6,061 bases of DNA. Source: an uncultured Lentisphaeraceae bacterium. GTDB lineage: Bacteria > Verrucomicrobiota > Kiritimatiellia > RFP12 > DVOR01. Location of the stretch: assembly GCA_946056345.1 (NCBI GenBank), contig CAMGJH010000075.1:1-6061 (forward strand), in the 5' to 3' direction. Under the pieces are notes generated by a model. That model was not told the DNA's origin. It searched no databases and saw nothing but the letters and a program-made list of their open reading frames with translations. Every line of letters starts with the position of its first letter. Position 1 is the stretch's first letter. Of the stretch, positions 1 to 6,019 are shown piece after piece. The position numbers and the translations under genes were made by a program.

Positions 1-28
1 AACCCTTTCATTCACCTCCCTTCCTTCC

Positions 29-54
29 AGGCCGCGCCCCGCGCGGCCTTTTTT
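29..54 (+). terminator. Intrinsic terminator of an upstream + strand gene
   Basis: A perfect 9-bp GC-rich stem (arms 29-37 and 41-49) with a 3-nt CCC loop is followed by an unbroken run of T to position 54, the textbook form of a Rho-independent terminator. The T run lies only on the right side, so it serves transcription on the + strand, ending a gene located before this window. It also insulates the mreB operon from read-through. Confidence 0.9.
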
Positions 55-208
55 GCGCTCGCCGGGCGGGGGCTGCTCGCCCCCGCGCCCCTAGGCAGGG
101 CGATGACATAGCTCCTGCGGACTTGCTCGCCCTGCACCCCGGGAGCGCCCTGCGGGCACGTCGGCATTGACCCCAAGCCCCCGCCGCGCCGCTCCGGGTT
201 GCCCGCCG
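55..208. other. Non-coding GC-rich leader with inverted repeats
   Basis: I see no coding region, tRNA or rRNA here. Arms 66-73 and 79-86 form an 8-bp GC hairpin without a following T run, so it is not a normal terminator. The 9-bp arm at 95-103 is complementary to 127-135, and the 8-mer CGCCCTGC occurs at 128-135 and again at 146-153, so the 95-102 arm could pair with either copy. This could be a structured RNA, degenerate repeat sequence or simply GC-rich spacer; nothing decides between them. Confidence 0.35.
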
Positions 209-250
209 CGGTTAGCGGCTAACCGCTAACGGCTAGCGGCTAACCGCTAG
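209..250. repeat. Six-unit heptanucleotide tandem array
   Basis: Six consecutive 7-bp units of consensus C(G/C)G(C/T)TA(A/G) run without interruption: CGGTTAG, CGGCTAA, CCGCTAA, CGGCTAG, CGGCTAA, CCGCTAG. Units 1-3 and 4-6 form a higher-order 21-bp duplication differing at two positions. Each 21-bp half contains a hairpin-forming palindrome (arms 211-218/223-230 and 233-239/244-250, each around a CTAA tetramer), and the 16-mer at 213-228 recurs exactly at 234-249. The array ends 4 bp before the predicted -35 box of mreB, so it occupies the usual place for activator or operator sites. It could equally be a slippage-generated microsatellite. Confidence 0.85.
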
Positions 251-254
251 CTAG

Positions 255-284
255 TTGCCGTGGGGCAAAGGTTTATGGTATCTT
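255..284 (+). promoter_or_regulatory. Predicted sigma70-type promoter of the mreBCD-PBP2 operon
   Basis: TTGCCG at 255-260 (4/6 to TTGACA) and TATCTT at 279-284 (4/6 to TATAAT) are 18 bp apart, and the -10 box is preceded by TGG, giving an extended -10 (TGnTATCTT). Transcription would start near 291, leaving a leader of about 20 nt before the mreB ATG. This is a prediction from consensus only; the 18-bp spacer and weak boxes make it moderate. Confidence 0.5.
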
Positions 285-300
285 AGGCGCGTTTCTATTG

Positions 301-306
301 AAGGAG
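301..306 (+). promoter_or_regulatory. Shine-Dalgarno site that decides the mreB start
   Basis: AAGGAG lies 5 nt upstream of the ATG at 312. No comparable site precedes the in-frame TTG at 255, so translation starts at 312 and the 19 extra upstream codons are not part of the protein. Confidence 0.85.
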
Positions 307-311
307 CTGCT

Positions 312-1346
312 ATGGCCGGGCTGTTTACGCATATTCGGAACTTGCTGTCGTGCGACATCGGGATTGACCTTGGAACGGCCAATACCCTCATCTTTATGAA
401 GGGGCGGGGCGTGGTTATCCGCGAGCCTTCGGTGGTCGCTATGCAGAAGGGCACGAAGAAGATCCTGGCCGTGGGCGAGGAGGCCAAGCGGATGATTGGG
501 CGCACGCCGGCAGGCATCGTGGCCGCGCGGCCGATGAAGTCGGGCGTGATTGCGGACTTCGATATCACCGAGGCGATGATTCGCTACTTCATCTCCAAGG
601 CGCGCGGGCACAAGGTGTTGCGACCGCGCGTGGTCATCGCGGTCCCCTCGGAGATCACCGAGGTGGAGTGGCGCGCGGTGGAAGAGGCGGCCAAGCACGC
701 CGGCGCGCGCGATGTCACGCTCATTGAAGAGCCGATGGCCGCGGCGATTGGCGTGGGGCTGCCGGTGGCCGAACCTTCGGGCAATCTTATCGTGGATATT
801 GGCGGCGGCACCTGCGAGGTGGCGCTCATCTCGCTGGCGGGCATCGTCCAGGCCAAGAGCGTGCGCGTGGGCGGGGATACAATGGATGAGTGCATCATTC
901 AGTATATGCGCCGGGTTTACAACCTGCTCATCGGCGAGCGGATGGCCGAAAACATCAAGGTCTCTATCGGCTCGGCCTACCCGCTGGCCGAGGAGATGAC
1001 GATGGAGGTGCGCGGGCGCGACCTCGTCGCCGGCCTGCCCAAGACCCTCCTGGTCACCTCCGAAGAGATTCGTGAAGCGCTCAAGGACCCGGTCACCTCC
1101 ATCGTCGATGCCGTGCGCAACCTCTTGGCCGAGGCTAAGCCTGAGCTCTCGAGCGACTTGGTTGACCGCGGCATCGTCCTCTCCGGCGGCTCCTCGCTTC
1201 TGCGCGGGCTCGACCGCCTCATCGCCGCCCAGACCGGTCTGCCCGTCATTGTGGCCGACGACCCCCTCTCGGGCGTAGCTAACGGCACCGGGCGAATGCT
1301 CGAAGAGCTCGACTTCTACAAAGAACACCTCGCCCGGCGACACTAA
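312..1346 (+). CDS. mreB: Rod shape-determining protein MreB (bacterial actin)
   Basis: MreB is the ATP-dependent actin homologue that forms membrane-bound filaments on the inner face of the cytoplasmic membrane and orients the side-wall peptidoglycan machinery. The 344-residue product has the family's usual length. Visible in order: a short amphipathic N-terminus (LFTHIRNLLS) likely to bind membrane; phosphate-1 loop DIGIDLGTANT (15-25); LIEEPMAAAIG before the second phosphate loop; D162-IGGGTCE-169 (phosphate 2); and the adenosine motif around 287-299 (GIVLSGGSSLLRG). Two positions differ from the sequence I regard as common: Cys168 where Thr is frequent, and SGGSS where TGGGA is frequent. 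ATG 312 is chosen over an in-frame TTG at 255 because AAGGAG (301-306) sits 5 nt before it and the TTG overlaps the predicted -35 box. First gene of the operon; mreC follows after 20 nt. Confidence 0.97.
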   Translation: MAGLFTHIRNLLSCDIGIDLGTANTLIFMKGRGVVIREPSVVAMQKGTKKILAVGEEAKRMIGRTPAGIVAARPMKSGVIADFDITEAMIRYFISKARGHKVLRPRVVIAVPSEITEVEWRAVEEAAKHAGARDVTLIEEPMAAAIGVGLPVAEPSGNLIVDIGGGTCEVALISLAGIVQAKSVRVGGDTMDECIIQYMRRVYNLLIGERMAENIKVSIGSAYPLAEEMTMEVRGRDLVAGLPKTLLVTSEEIREALKDPVTSIVDAVRNLLAEAKPELSSDLVDRGIVLSGGSSLLRGLDRLIAAQTGLPVIVADDPLSGVANGTGRMLEELDFYKEHLARRH

Positions 1347-1366
1347 GGCTCGCGTAGCGGGCGAGT

Positions 1367-2224
1367 ATGAAGCGCACCTGGCTTTGGCTGCTGGCCGCCC
1401 TTGGCGTGTTGCTGTTCGTTGGGGCGAACCGGCAGGTGCGGGGCTTTTGCTCAGAAATTCTCTATCCCTTCCAACGCGCGATGGCGGCGGTGGGCCAGCA
1501 GTTGTCGGGCCGGCTGGGCGCTGCCTGGCGCGGACTGTGCGATGGGCCGGTTCGCGAGACGCAGGCGGCCGAGGTCGAGCGGCTGCGCGTGATGCTCGCG
1601 CAGGCCGATCGCCTGGCCGAGGAGAATGGCGCGCTGCGCGCAGCCCTCGCGTGGCAACGGGCTCAGCCGGCGAAGGTGGTGGCCGCGCCGGTGTGGGCGC
1701 ACGGCGGCGGGTTGGGTGTCTGGCCGCGGCTGAGCTTGGCGGTGGGGTCGGCGCAGGGGGTGAAAGCGGGGGATGCGGTGGTGGTGCCCGAGGGGCTCGT
1801 CGGGCGCGTGGCCGAGGGGGTGACGCGCCATCGCTGCGAGGTGATTTTGCTCTCCGACCCGCTCTGCCGCGTGGCGGCGGAGGTCCCCGGCGGGGTCAAG
1901 GGCGTGGTGCAGGGGAGCGAGGGCGCGGACTTCGGGCGCGACGGCACCGAGGAGGCGCTCTATGTGGCCCGCCCGTTGGTGATGCGCTTTGTCGGCCGCC
2001 ACGCCAAGTTGCGCGAGGGGCAGGAGCTCTTCACCGAGGGCAGCGGCGGGCTCTTCCCGGCCGGGCTGCTCATCGGGCGCGTGGTGGCGGTGCAGCGCGA
2101 GGAGAGCGGGCTGCTCAACGAGGTGCTCGTGGCCCCGGCGGTGGACCCGGCCCTCCTGCGCACGGCCTTCGTGATGGTCGCCGCCGCGCCGGGGCCGGAG
2201 GATGATCGCGATGGGGCCGAGTGA
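1367..2224 (+). CDS. mreC: Rod shape-determining protein MreC
   Basis: MreC is a single-pass inner-membrane protein whose periplasmic domain binds and activates PBP2 in the Rod complex. The 285-residue product shows the family architecture: short basic cytoplasmic start (MKR), transmembrane helix about residues 4-20, an extracytoplasmic linker, a coiled coil about 64-94 (VERLRVMLAQADRLAEENGALRAAL pattern, with heptad Leu), then the two-lobed beta domain from about 105 to 275 with typical glycine-rich turns such as EGLVGRVAEG and a LLSDP segment. The last residues are acidic (DDRDGAE). No good Shine-Dalgarno site precedes the ATG (GGGCGAG at 1359-1365 is too close), so initiation may depend on ribosomes ending mreB 20 nt upstream. 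Its 3' end overlaps mreD. The gene is recognised by motif pattern and by its place between mreB and mreD. Confidence 0.93.
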   Translation: MKRTWLWLLAALGVLLFVGANRQVRGFCSEILYPFQRAMAAVGQQLSGRLGAAWRGLCDGPVRETQAAEVERLRVMLAQADRLAEENGALRAALAWQRAQPAKVVAAPVWAHGGGLGVWPRLSLAVGSAQGVKAGDAVVVPEGLVGRVAEGVTRHRCEVILLSDPLCRVAAEVPGGVKGVVQGSEGADFGRDGTEEALYVARPLVMRFVGRHAKLREGQELFTEGSGGLFPAGLLIGRVVAVQREESGLLNEVLVAPAVDPALLRTAFVMVAAAPGPEDDRDGAE

Positions 2225-2750
2225 GCGCCGGTGGGACGCGCTCTGGCTGACGCTCTTTGCCGCAGTGTTGGTGGGGGCGCTCAACCGTTTGCTGCCGAGC
2301 GTGCCGGCGGTGCAGTTGGTGGTGGTGCCGGCGTGGTTGGGCTACTGGATGTCCACGCGCGGGCCGCGGCTGGGGGCGTGGGTGGCGCTGTGGGGCGGTG
2401 CGTTGCTAGAGTGCGATTGGGACCTGCCGCCGGGCACGTGCATCCTCTTCCTCTTGATGATCTGGGGCGCTATCCGCCTCTTCCGCGACAATTTTCCCGA
2501 GGAGGTCGGCACCCTGCACGGTCTGCTCTGGGGCGTGACGCTGGCGCCGGTCTTCCGCCTGTGGGTGTGGGCGTGGAGCGCGTGCTGGCCGGGGGTGGCG
2601 GCCGAGGCGCTCGCGCCGAGCCTGGCCGGACTCTTGGCCACGCCCTGCGCGGGGGCGTTGGGGGGAGCGGCGGCCTTTGCCCTGGCGCGGCGTGCGGAGT
2701 TCCGGGTGCTCAAACCCAAGCAGGAGGAGACGCTCGGCCATGCAAATTGA
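2211..2750 (+). CDS. mreD: Rod shape-determining membrane protein MreD
   Basis: MreD is a small polytopic inner-membrane protein of the elongasome; its biochemical role is poorly known, but it partners MreC and modulates its effect on PBP2. From ATG 2211 the product is 179 residues, close to the usual 160-180. It is strongly hydrophobic, with about five membrane segments: WLTLFAAVLVGAL, AVQLVVVPAWLGYW, GAWVALWGGALL followed by CILFLLMIWGAI, the Trp-rich LLWGVTLAPVFRLWVWAW, and a C-terminal AGLLATPCAGALGGAAAFALA. Start choice: GGAGG at 2197-2201 directly touches the alternative ATG at 2202 but lies 9 nt before ATG 2211, so 2211 is preferred; the 2202 start would add only MIA. It overlaps mreC by 14 nt (23 nt from 2202) and the PBP2 gene by 11 nt, which implies translational coupling. 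Sequence conservation of MreD is low, so position supports the call. Confidence 0.88.
   Translation: MGPSERRWDALWLTLFAAVLVGALNRLLPSVPAVQLVVVPAWLGYWMSTRGPRLGAWVALWGGALLECDWDLPPGTCILFLLMIWGAIRLFRDNFPEEVGTLHGLLWGVTLAPVFRLWVWAWSACWPGVAAEALAPSLAGLLATPCAGALGGAAAFALARRAEFRVLKPKQEETLGHAN
2722..2729 (+). promoter_or_regulatory. Strong ribosome binding site for PBP2 inside mreD
   Basis: AGGAGGAG inside the last codons of mreD matches the anti-Shine-Dalgarno sequence in two overlapping registers; its GGAG copy at 2726-2729 is 10 nt before the ATG at 2740. It fixes the PBP2 start and contrasts with the poor site before mreC. Confidence 0.8.
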
Positions 2751-4563
2751 GGCGTCGCAGGCGAGCGTGGTCCACGGCTGGACGCTCTGGGTGCTGCTGG
2801 CGTGCTTCCTGGCGGGCTTTGGGGTGCTGACCGCGCGGCTGTGGCGGGTGCAGGTGCGCGAGAATATGCGCTACGACGGCGTGAAGGAGCGCCAGAGTCT
2901 GCGCCGCGTGGAGGTGCCCGGCCTGCGCGGGCGCATCCTCGACCGCCACGGCGAGGTGCTGGCCGACAACCGCCCCGCCTACGAGGTGGTCATCTACTGC
3001 GAGGAGCTCAGCCAACCCGGTGCCTGGCGCAACACCATCCTCGCCGTCGATTCGCTCATCGACCAGCTCGCCGAGCGCCTCGGTCTGGTCCGCCAAGTGA
3101 CGCGCGAGCAGGTGGCCCGCCACGTCAACGAATCCCGCCCCATCCCCCTCGTGGCCTGGCGCGACGTGGACTTCCGTACGGTGGCCTACCTCTCCGAGTG
3201 GGCCGAGGAGCTCCCCGGGGTCGAGGTCCGCCCGATGCCCCGGCGTATCTACCCCAATGGCGCCCTCGCAGCCCACGCTCTGGGCTACGTGGGCGAGCGC
3301 ACCGAAGAGGCGGCCGACCGCACGCTCTGGGACTACCGCCTGCCCGACCCGCGCGGCCGCACCGGCCTCGAACGGCAGTACGACCACCTCCTCGCCGGCA
3401 ACAGCGGCGAAGTGATGCTCCGCGTCGATTCGCGCGTCTACACCCGCGAGCGCTGGGTCCGCCGCCACGCCGAGCAGGGGCGCGACCTCACCCTCACCCT
3501 CTCGCTCCCCCTCCAGCGCGCAGCCGAGGCGGCCCTCGACGGGCGCCCGGGCGCTGTGGTGGCCCTCGACCCGCGCAATGGCGATGTGCTGGTCCTTGCT
3601 TCGGCCCCAACTTACGACCTCAACGCCTTTATCCCGTCCATCTCCCGCTCCGCCTGGCAGCAGCTTCTCGACAACCCCGACAAGCCCCTCTTCAACCGCG
3701 CCATCCAGGCCCAGTACTCCCCGGGCTCGGTCTTCAAGCCCTTCGTCGCCATCGCTGCCCAGGAGCAGCGCTTCGACCCCGAGACCCTCTTCGAGTGCAC
3801 TGGCCTCTTCGCCGACTTCGGCTGCCGCCTCCGCTGCCACTACAAGTACGGCCACGGCGAGCTGAACCTGCGCGAAGCGCTGATGAAGTCTTGCAATCCC
3901 TACTTCTGCACCTTGGGCACGCGCATCGGGATGGAAGCCATCGCCGCCACTGCCCGCCAAGCCGGCTTCGGCACGCGCACCGGCATCGACCTCGCCGGCG
4001 AAGCCGAAGGCCTAATGCCCAGCGCCGAGTGGAAGCGCACGCGCTTCACGCGCCCCGGCGAGGGCACCTGGACCCCGGCCGACACCGCCCAATGCGCCAT
4101 CGGCCAGGGCTTTGTGACGGCCACGCCCCTGCAGGTGGCCCACGGGGTGGCGGCCCTGGCCGCCGGCGGAGCCGTCTACCGTCCGCGCCTGGTGGCCTTT
4201 GGCCCGGAGGGCGAACTTCAGCGCCGTTTGCCCTGGGGCCACGAGGCCCTGCGCGCGGTCATTGAGGGTATGGAGATGGTGGTCGACCGCGGCACCGGGC
4301 AGACGATGCAGGTTGAGGGCGTGCGCGTGGCCGGCAAGACCGGCACCGCCGAGTACATCGACCGCGGTGTCAAGCGCAAGCACGTCTGGTCGGTGGCCTT
4401 TGCGCCGGTGGATGCGCCCGAGATCGTCGTTTGCGCGATGCTCGATAACGGCGTTGGCGGCGGCCGCGATGCCGGCCCCATCGTCCGCCGCGTCCTGGCC
4501 GAGCATTTTAGCGCGCAGGCCTCCGCCACACTCTCGGTGGAAGACGAGACGCTGCAAGACTGA
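2740..4563 (+). CDS. mrdA: Penicillin-binding protein 2, elongasome DD-transpeptidase
   Basis: Class B PBP that cross-links side-wall peptidoglycan in the periplasm, normally paired with the RodA glycosyltransferase. The product is 607 residues (E. coli PBP2 is 633). Visible in order: cytoplasmic N-terminus, membrane anchor about 14-32, N-terminal pedestal with RGRILDRHGEVLADN (from R63), and the C-terminal transpeptidase with all three active-site motifs: nucleophile S330-VFK-K333, S384-C-N386 and K533-TG. The segment between the first two motifs holds C353, C366, H372 and C385, a probable zinc site. After KTG, HVWSVAFAPVDAPEI is a typical PBP2 ending. ATG 2740 is chosen because the strong AGGAGGAG (2722-2729) precedes it and a membrane anchor follows; an in-frame TTG at 2677 would only add 21 basic residues inside mreD. 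It overlaps mreD by 11 nt and is the last gene before a terminator. The symbol mrdA (also pbpA) follows from the operon context. Confidence 0.95.
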   Translation: MQIEASQASVVHGWTLWVLLACFLAGFGVLTARLWRVQVRENMRYDGVKERQSLRRVEVPGLRGRILDRHGEVLADNRPAYEVVIYCEELSQPGAWRNTILAVDSLIDQLAERLGLVRQVTREQVARHVNESRPIPLVAWRDVDFRTVAYLSEWAEELPGVEVRPMPRRIYPNGALAAHALGYVGERTEEAADRTLWDYRLPDPRGRTGLERQYDHLLAGNSGEVMLRVDSRVYTRERWVRRHAEQGRDLTLTLSLPLQRAAEAALDGRPGAVVALDPRNGDVLVLASAPTYDLNAFIPSISRSAWQQLLDNPDKPLFNRAIQAQYSPGSVFKPFVAIAAQEQRFDPETLFECTGLFADFGCRLRCHYKYGHGELNLREALMKSCNPYFCTLGTRIGMEAIAATARQAGFGTRTGIDLAGEAEGLMPSAEWKRTRFTRPGEGTWTPADTAQCAIGQGFVTATPLQVAHGVAALAAGGAVYRPRLVAFGPEGELQRRLPWGHEALRAVIEGMEMVVDRGTGQTMQVEGVRVAGKTGTAEYIDRGVKRKHVWSVAFAPVDAPEIVVCAMLDNGVGGGRDAGPIVRRVLAEHFSAQASATLSVEDETLQD

Positions 4564-4577
4564 GGATAGACAAACGA

Positions 4578-4617
4578 AACGGGCAGGACCGGCGAGTTCC
4601 TGCCCGTTCTGTTTATT
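4578..4617. terminator. Bidirectional intrinsic terminator between convergent operons
   Basis: An 11-bp perfect stem (4578-4588 with 4598-4608) closes a 9-nt loop. On the + strand it is followed by a broken T run (TTCTGTTTATT), ending the PBP2 transcript 14 nt after its stop. Read on the - strand the stem is followed by TTTCGTTTG, so it can also end transcription of the TPR gene, whose stop codon is at 4630-4632. One hairpin therefore closes both operons. Confidence 0.88.
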
Positions 4618-4629
4618 GTGGCCTAAGGC

Positions 4630-5343
4630 TTACTTTGCTTCGGGCGCGGGCGCGGGGGCCACCTCGGCGGCCTTGTCGAAGAGGCTCTTGGGGGCGTAGG
4701 CATCGATAATCTTGGCGAGGCGCTCGGCTTGCGGGGTGTACTTGGCCAGCGGCGAGGGCTCTTCGGCCGAGAGAAGCGGCGCGAGGGCGGCCTTGGCGGC
4801 GGCCTTATCGCCCTGACGGCAGAGGATGATGGCCTTGGCCATCGGCACCTCGGCGGCTAGATAGTGCGGCACGGGGCTGGCGGCGACGGTGGCCTCCAGC
4901 TCGGTAACGGCGGCGAGGGCTTCGTCCAGACGGTCGAGGGCTTCGAGGGTGCGGGCGCGGCCGAGGCGGGCGATGTCGGCGAGGGCCGGATCGTCGAGGC
5001 GCTTGCAGGCGGCCTCATAGGCGGCGAGGGCGCCTTCGTAGTCCCCGGCGGCGAAGAGGGCGCGGGCTTGGTCGAGGCGCGCGAGCTCGGCGGCTTTGCC
5101 TCCGGCGTTGACGACGGTGCTGAACTCTTCGGCCTGGGCGGCGAAGGCGAGGTTCTGCACGGTGACATCCTGCTTGGCTTCGCGCTGGCGCACGCCGTAG
5201 AAGATGGCGGCGGCGACGAGGAGCCCGGCGGCGGCGATGGCGAGGGTCTTGGGTCCCTTATCCTGCCACCAGTGCAGGACGGGGAGGAGCTCCTCGGGCA
5301 CGCGGGAGACGTCTTGGAGGTTGGGGAGGTCTTGCTTGGCCAT
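4630..5343 (-). CDS. Membrane-anchored TPR protein, YfgM-like architecture
   Basis: The 237-residue product has a polar N-terminus of about 32 residues, one transmembrane helix (about 33-51, TLAIAAAGLLVAAAIFYGV), then a long alanine-rich helical region with tetratricopeptide-type repeats: about 86-118 (core LFAAGDYEGALAAYEAA) and about 120-152 (ARLGRARTLEALDRLDEALAAV), with weaker repeats up to about 205. The tail (AAEVAPAPAPEAK) looks disordered. This layout, an N-terminal cytoplasmic stub, a single helix and a C-terminal TPR domain, resembles YfgM, the ancillary SecYEG subunit and chaperone partner (TPR_21-type family). Function is inferred from architecture alone; no catalytic motif is visible, and other TPR scaffolds of similar build exist. 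AAAGGAG lies 4 nt before the ATG. It starts 23 nt after the efp stop with no promoter between, so it is probably cotranscribed with efp. Confidence 0.7.
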   Translation of the reverse strand: MAKQDLPNLQDVSRVPEELLPVLHWWQDKGPKTLAIAAAGLLVAAAIFYGVRQREAKQDVTVQNLAFAAQAEEFSTVVNAGGKAAELARLDQARALFAAGDYEGALAAYEAACKRLDDPALADIARLGRARTLEALDRLDEALAAVTELEATVAASPVPHYLAAEVPMAKAIILCRQGDKAAAKAALAPLLSAEEPSPLAKYTPQAERLAKIIDAYAPKSLFDKAAEVAPAPAPEAK

Positions 5344-5366
5344 AGCGCTCCTTTGGGCGGCTGGGG

Positions 5367-5930
5367 TTAGGCCTTGACGCGGTCGGCATACTCGCCGGTG
5401 CGCGTGTCGATGCGGATGATGTCGCCCTCATTGATGAAGAGGGGCACGGGGAGCTCGTAGCCGCCCTCGACGGTGCCGGGCTTGGTGACCTTGCCGGCTG
5501 CGGTGTTGCCGCGCACGCCGGGGTCGCACTTGATGACCTTGCGCTCGATGAAGGAGGGCAGCTCCACATCAATGACGCTCTCTTCGTAGAGCAGGGCGTC
5601 GACCTCGAGGCCGTCGGTCAGGAAGTAGGTCTTGTTGCCCAGGACCTCCTTGGAGACGCGGATTTCGTTGTAATCCTCGTCGTTGAAGATGTAGGTGCCG
5701 TTGTCTTCGTAGGAGAAGACCAGGGGCATCTGCGCCAGGTCGGGCTTCTCAAAGCGGTCGTTCGAGCGGAACGAGCAGCTCTTACCCGACCCGTTGAGCA
5801 TATTGCGCAGCTTGCAGTTGTAAATGGCTTGCCCCTTGCCGGGCTTGGAGAAATCGAAGTCCGTGATAATCCAGGGCTGGTCCTCAAACATAATCTTGAG
5901 GCCCTTCTTCAGATCGGAAGCGGTATACAT
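5367..5930 (-). CDS. efp: Translation elongation factor P
   Basis: EF-P binds between the P and E sites of the ribosome and restores peptide-bond formation at polyproline and similar stalling motifs. The 187-residue product is full length (E. coli 188) with the three family domains: KOW-like domain I about 1-63, OB domain II about 65-127 and OB domain III about 128-187. The domain I tip reads KPGKGQA with the candidate modified lysine at K32. The C-terminal family signature lies about 161-183 (PVPLFINEGDII, then DTRTGEYADR). AAGGA about 9 nt before the ATG serves as ribosome binding site. PGKG fits the lysylated (EpmA) type or other lysine-tip types, not the EarP arginine type; no modifying enzyme is encoded here. 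First gene of a - strand operon with the TPR gene. Confidence 0.97.
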   Translation of the reverse strand: MYTASDLKKGLKIMFEDQPWIITDFDFSKPGKGQAIYNCKLRNMLNGSGKSCSFRSNDRFEKPDLAQMPLVFSYEDNGTYIFNDEDYNEIRVSKEVLGNKTYFLTDGLEVDALLYEESVIDVELPSFIERKVIKCDPGVRGNTAAGKVTKPGTVEGGYELPVPLFINEGDIIRIDTRTGEYADRVKA

Positions 5931-5966
5931 CGGCTCTTATCCTTCTAATGAGATACAAACGCGCGC

Positions 5967-5995
5967 ATTATAGCGGACTTCTGCGCGCGCGTCAA
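5967..5995 (-). promoter_or_regulatory. Near-consensus sigma70 promoter of efp
   Basis: On the - strand TTGACG (5990-5995, 5/6 to consensus) and a perfect TATAAT (5967-5972) are separated by exactly 17 bp. Transcription would start near 5960, giving a leader of about 30 nt before the efp ATG. It is much stronger on paper than the mreB promoter, as expected for an abundant translation factor, and shows that the organism uses an ordinary housekeeping sigma factor despite its high GC. Confidence 0.85.
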
Positions 5996-6004
5996 ACCGG
6001 GGGC

Positions 6005-6019
6005 TCGCTGCGTGAGCGA
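6005..6019. repeat. Small inverted repeat upstream of efp
   Basis: TCGCT (6005-6009) and AGCGA (6015-6019) form a 5-bp inverted repeat around GCGTG, next to the heptad array and about 10 bp upstream of the efp -35 box. It may be an operator half-site pair or chance in GC-rich DNA. Confidence 0.3.

Noticed and set aside
255..311. TTG start extending MreB by 19 residues
   Set aside because: It has no ribosome binding site, overlaps the predicted -35 box, and MreB proteins normally begin close to the residues after ATG 312.
273..1343. Long open frame on the - strand opposite mreB (356 codons)
   Set aside because: It mirrors mreB, has a His/Arg/Gly-rich composition with no motif, and no ribosome site; antisense frames stay open in GC-rich genes with strong third-position bias.
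1384..2205. Long + strand open frame overlapping mreC in another frame
   Set aside because: The product is a low-complexity Gly/Ala/Arg string, while the mreC frame gives the correct membrane helix, coiled coil and beta domain.
2710..3960. Long - strand open frame opposite PBP2 (416 codons)
   Set aside because: Low-complexity Val/Ala/Gly/His-rich product with no recognisable domain; PBP2 on the other strand has all catalytic motifs.
2802..4265. Long + strand open frame inside PBP2 (487 codons)
   Set aside because: Pro/Arg-rich out-of-frame shadow of the PBP2 gene.
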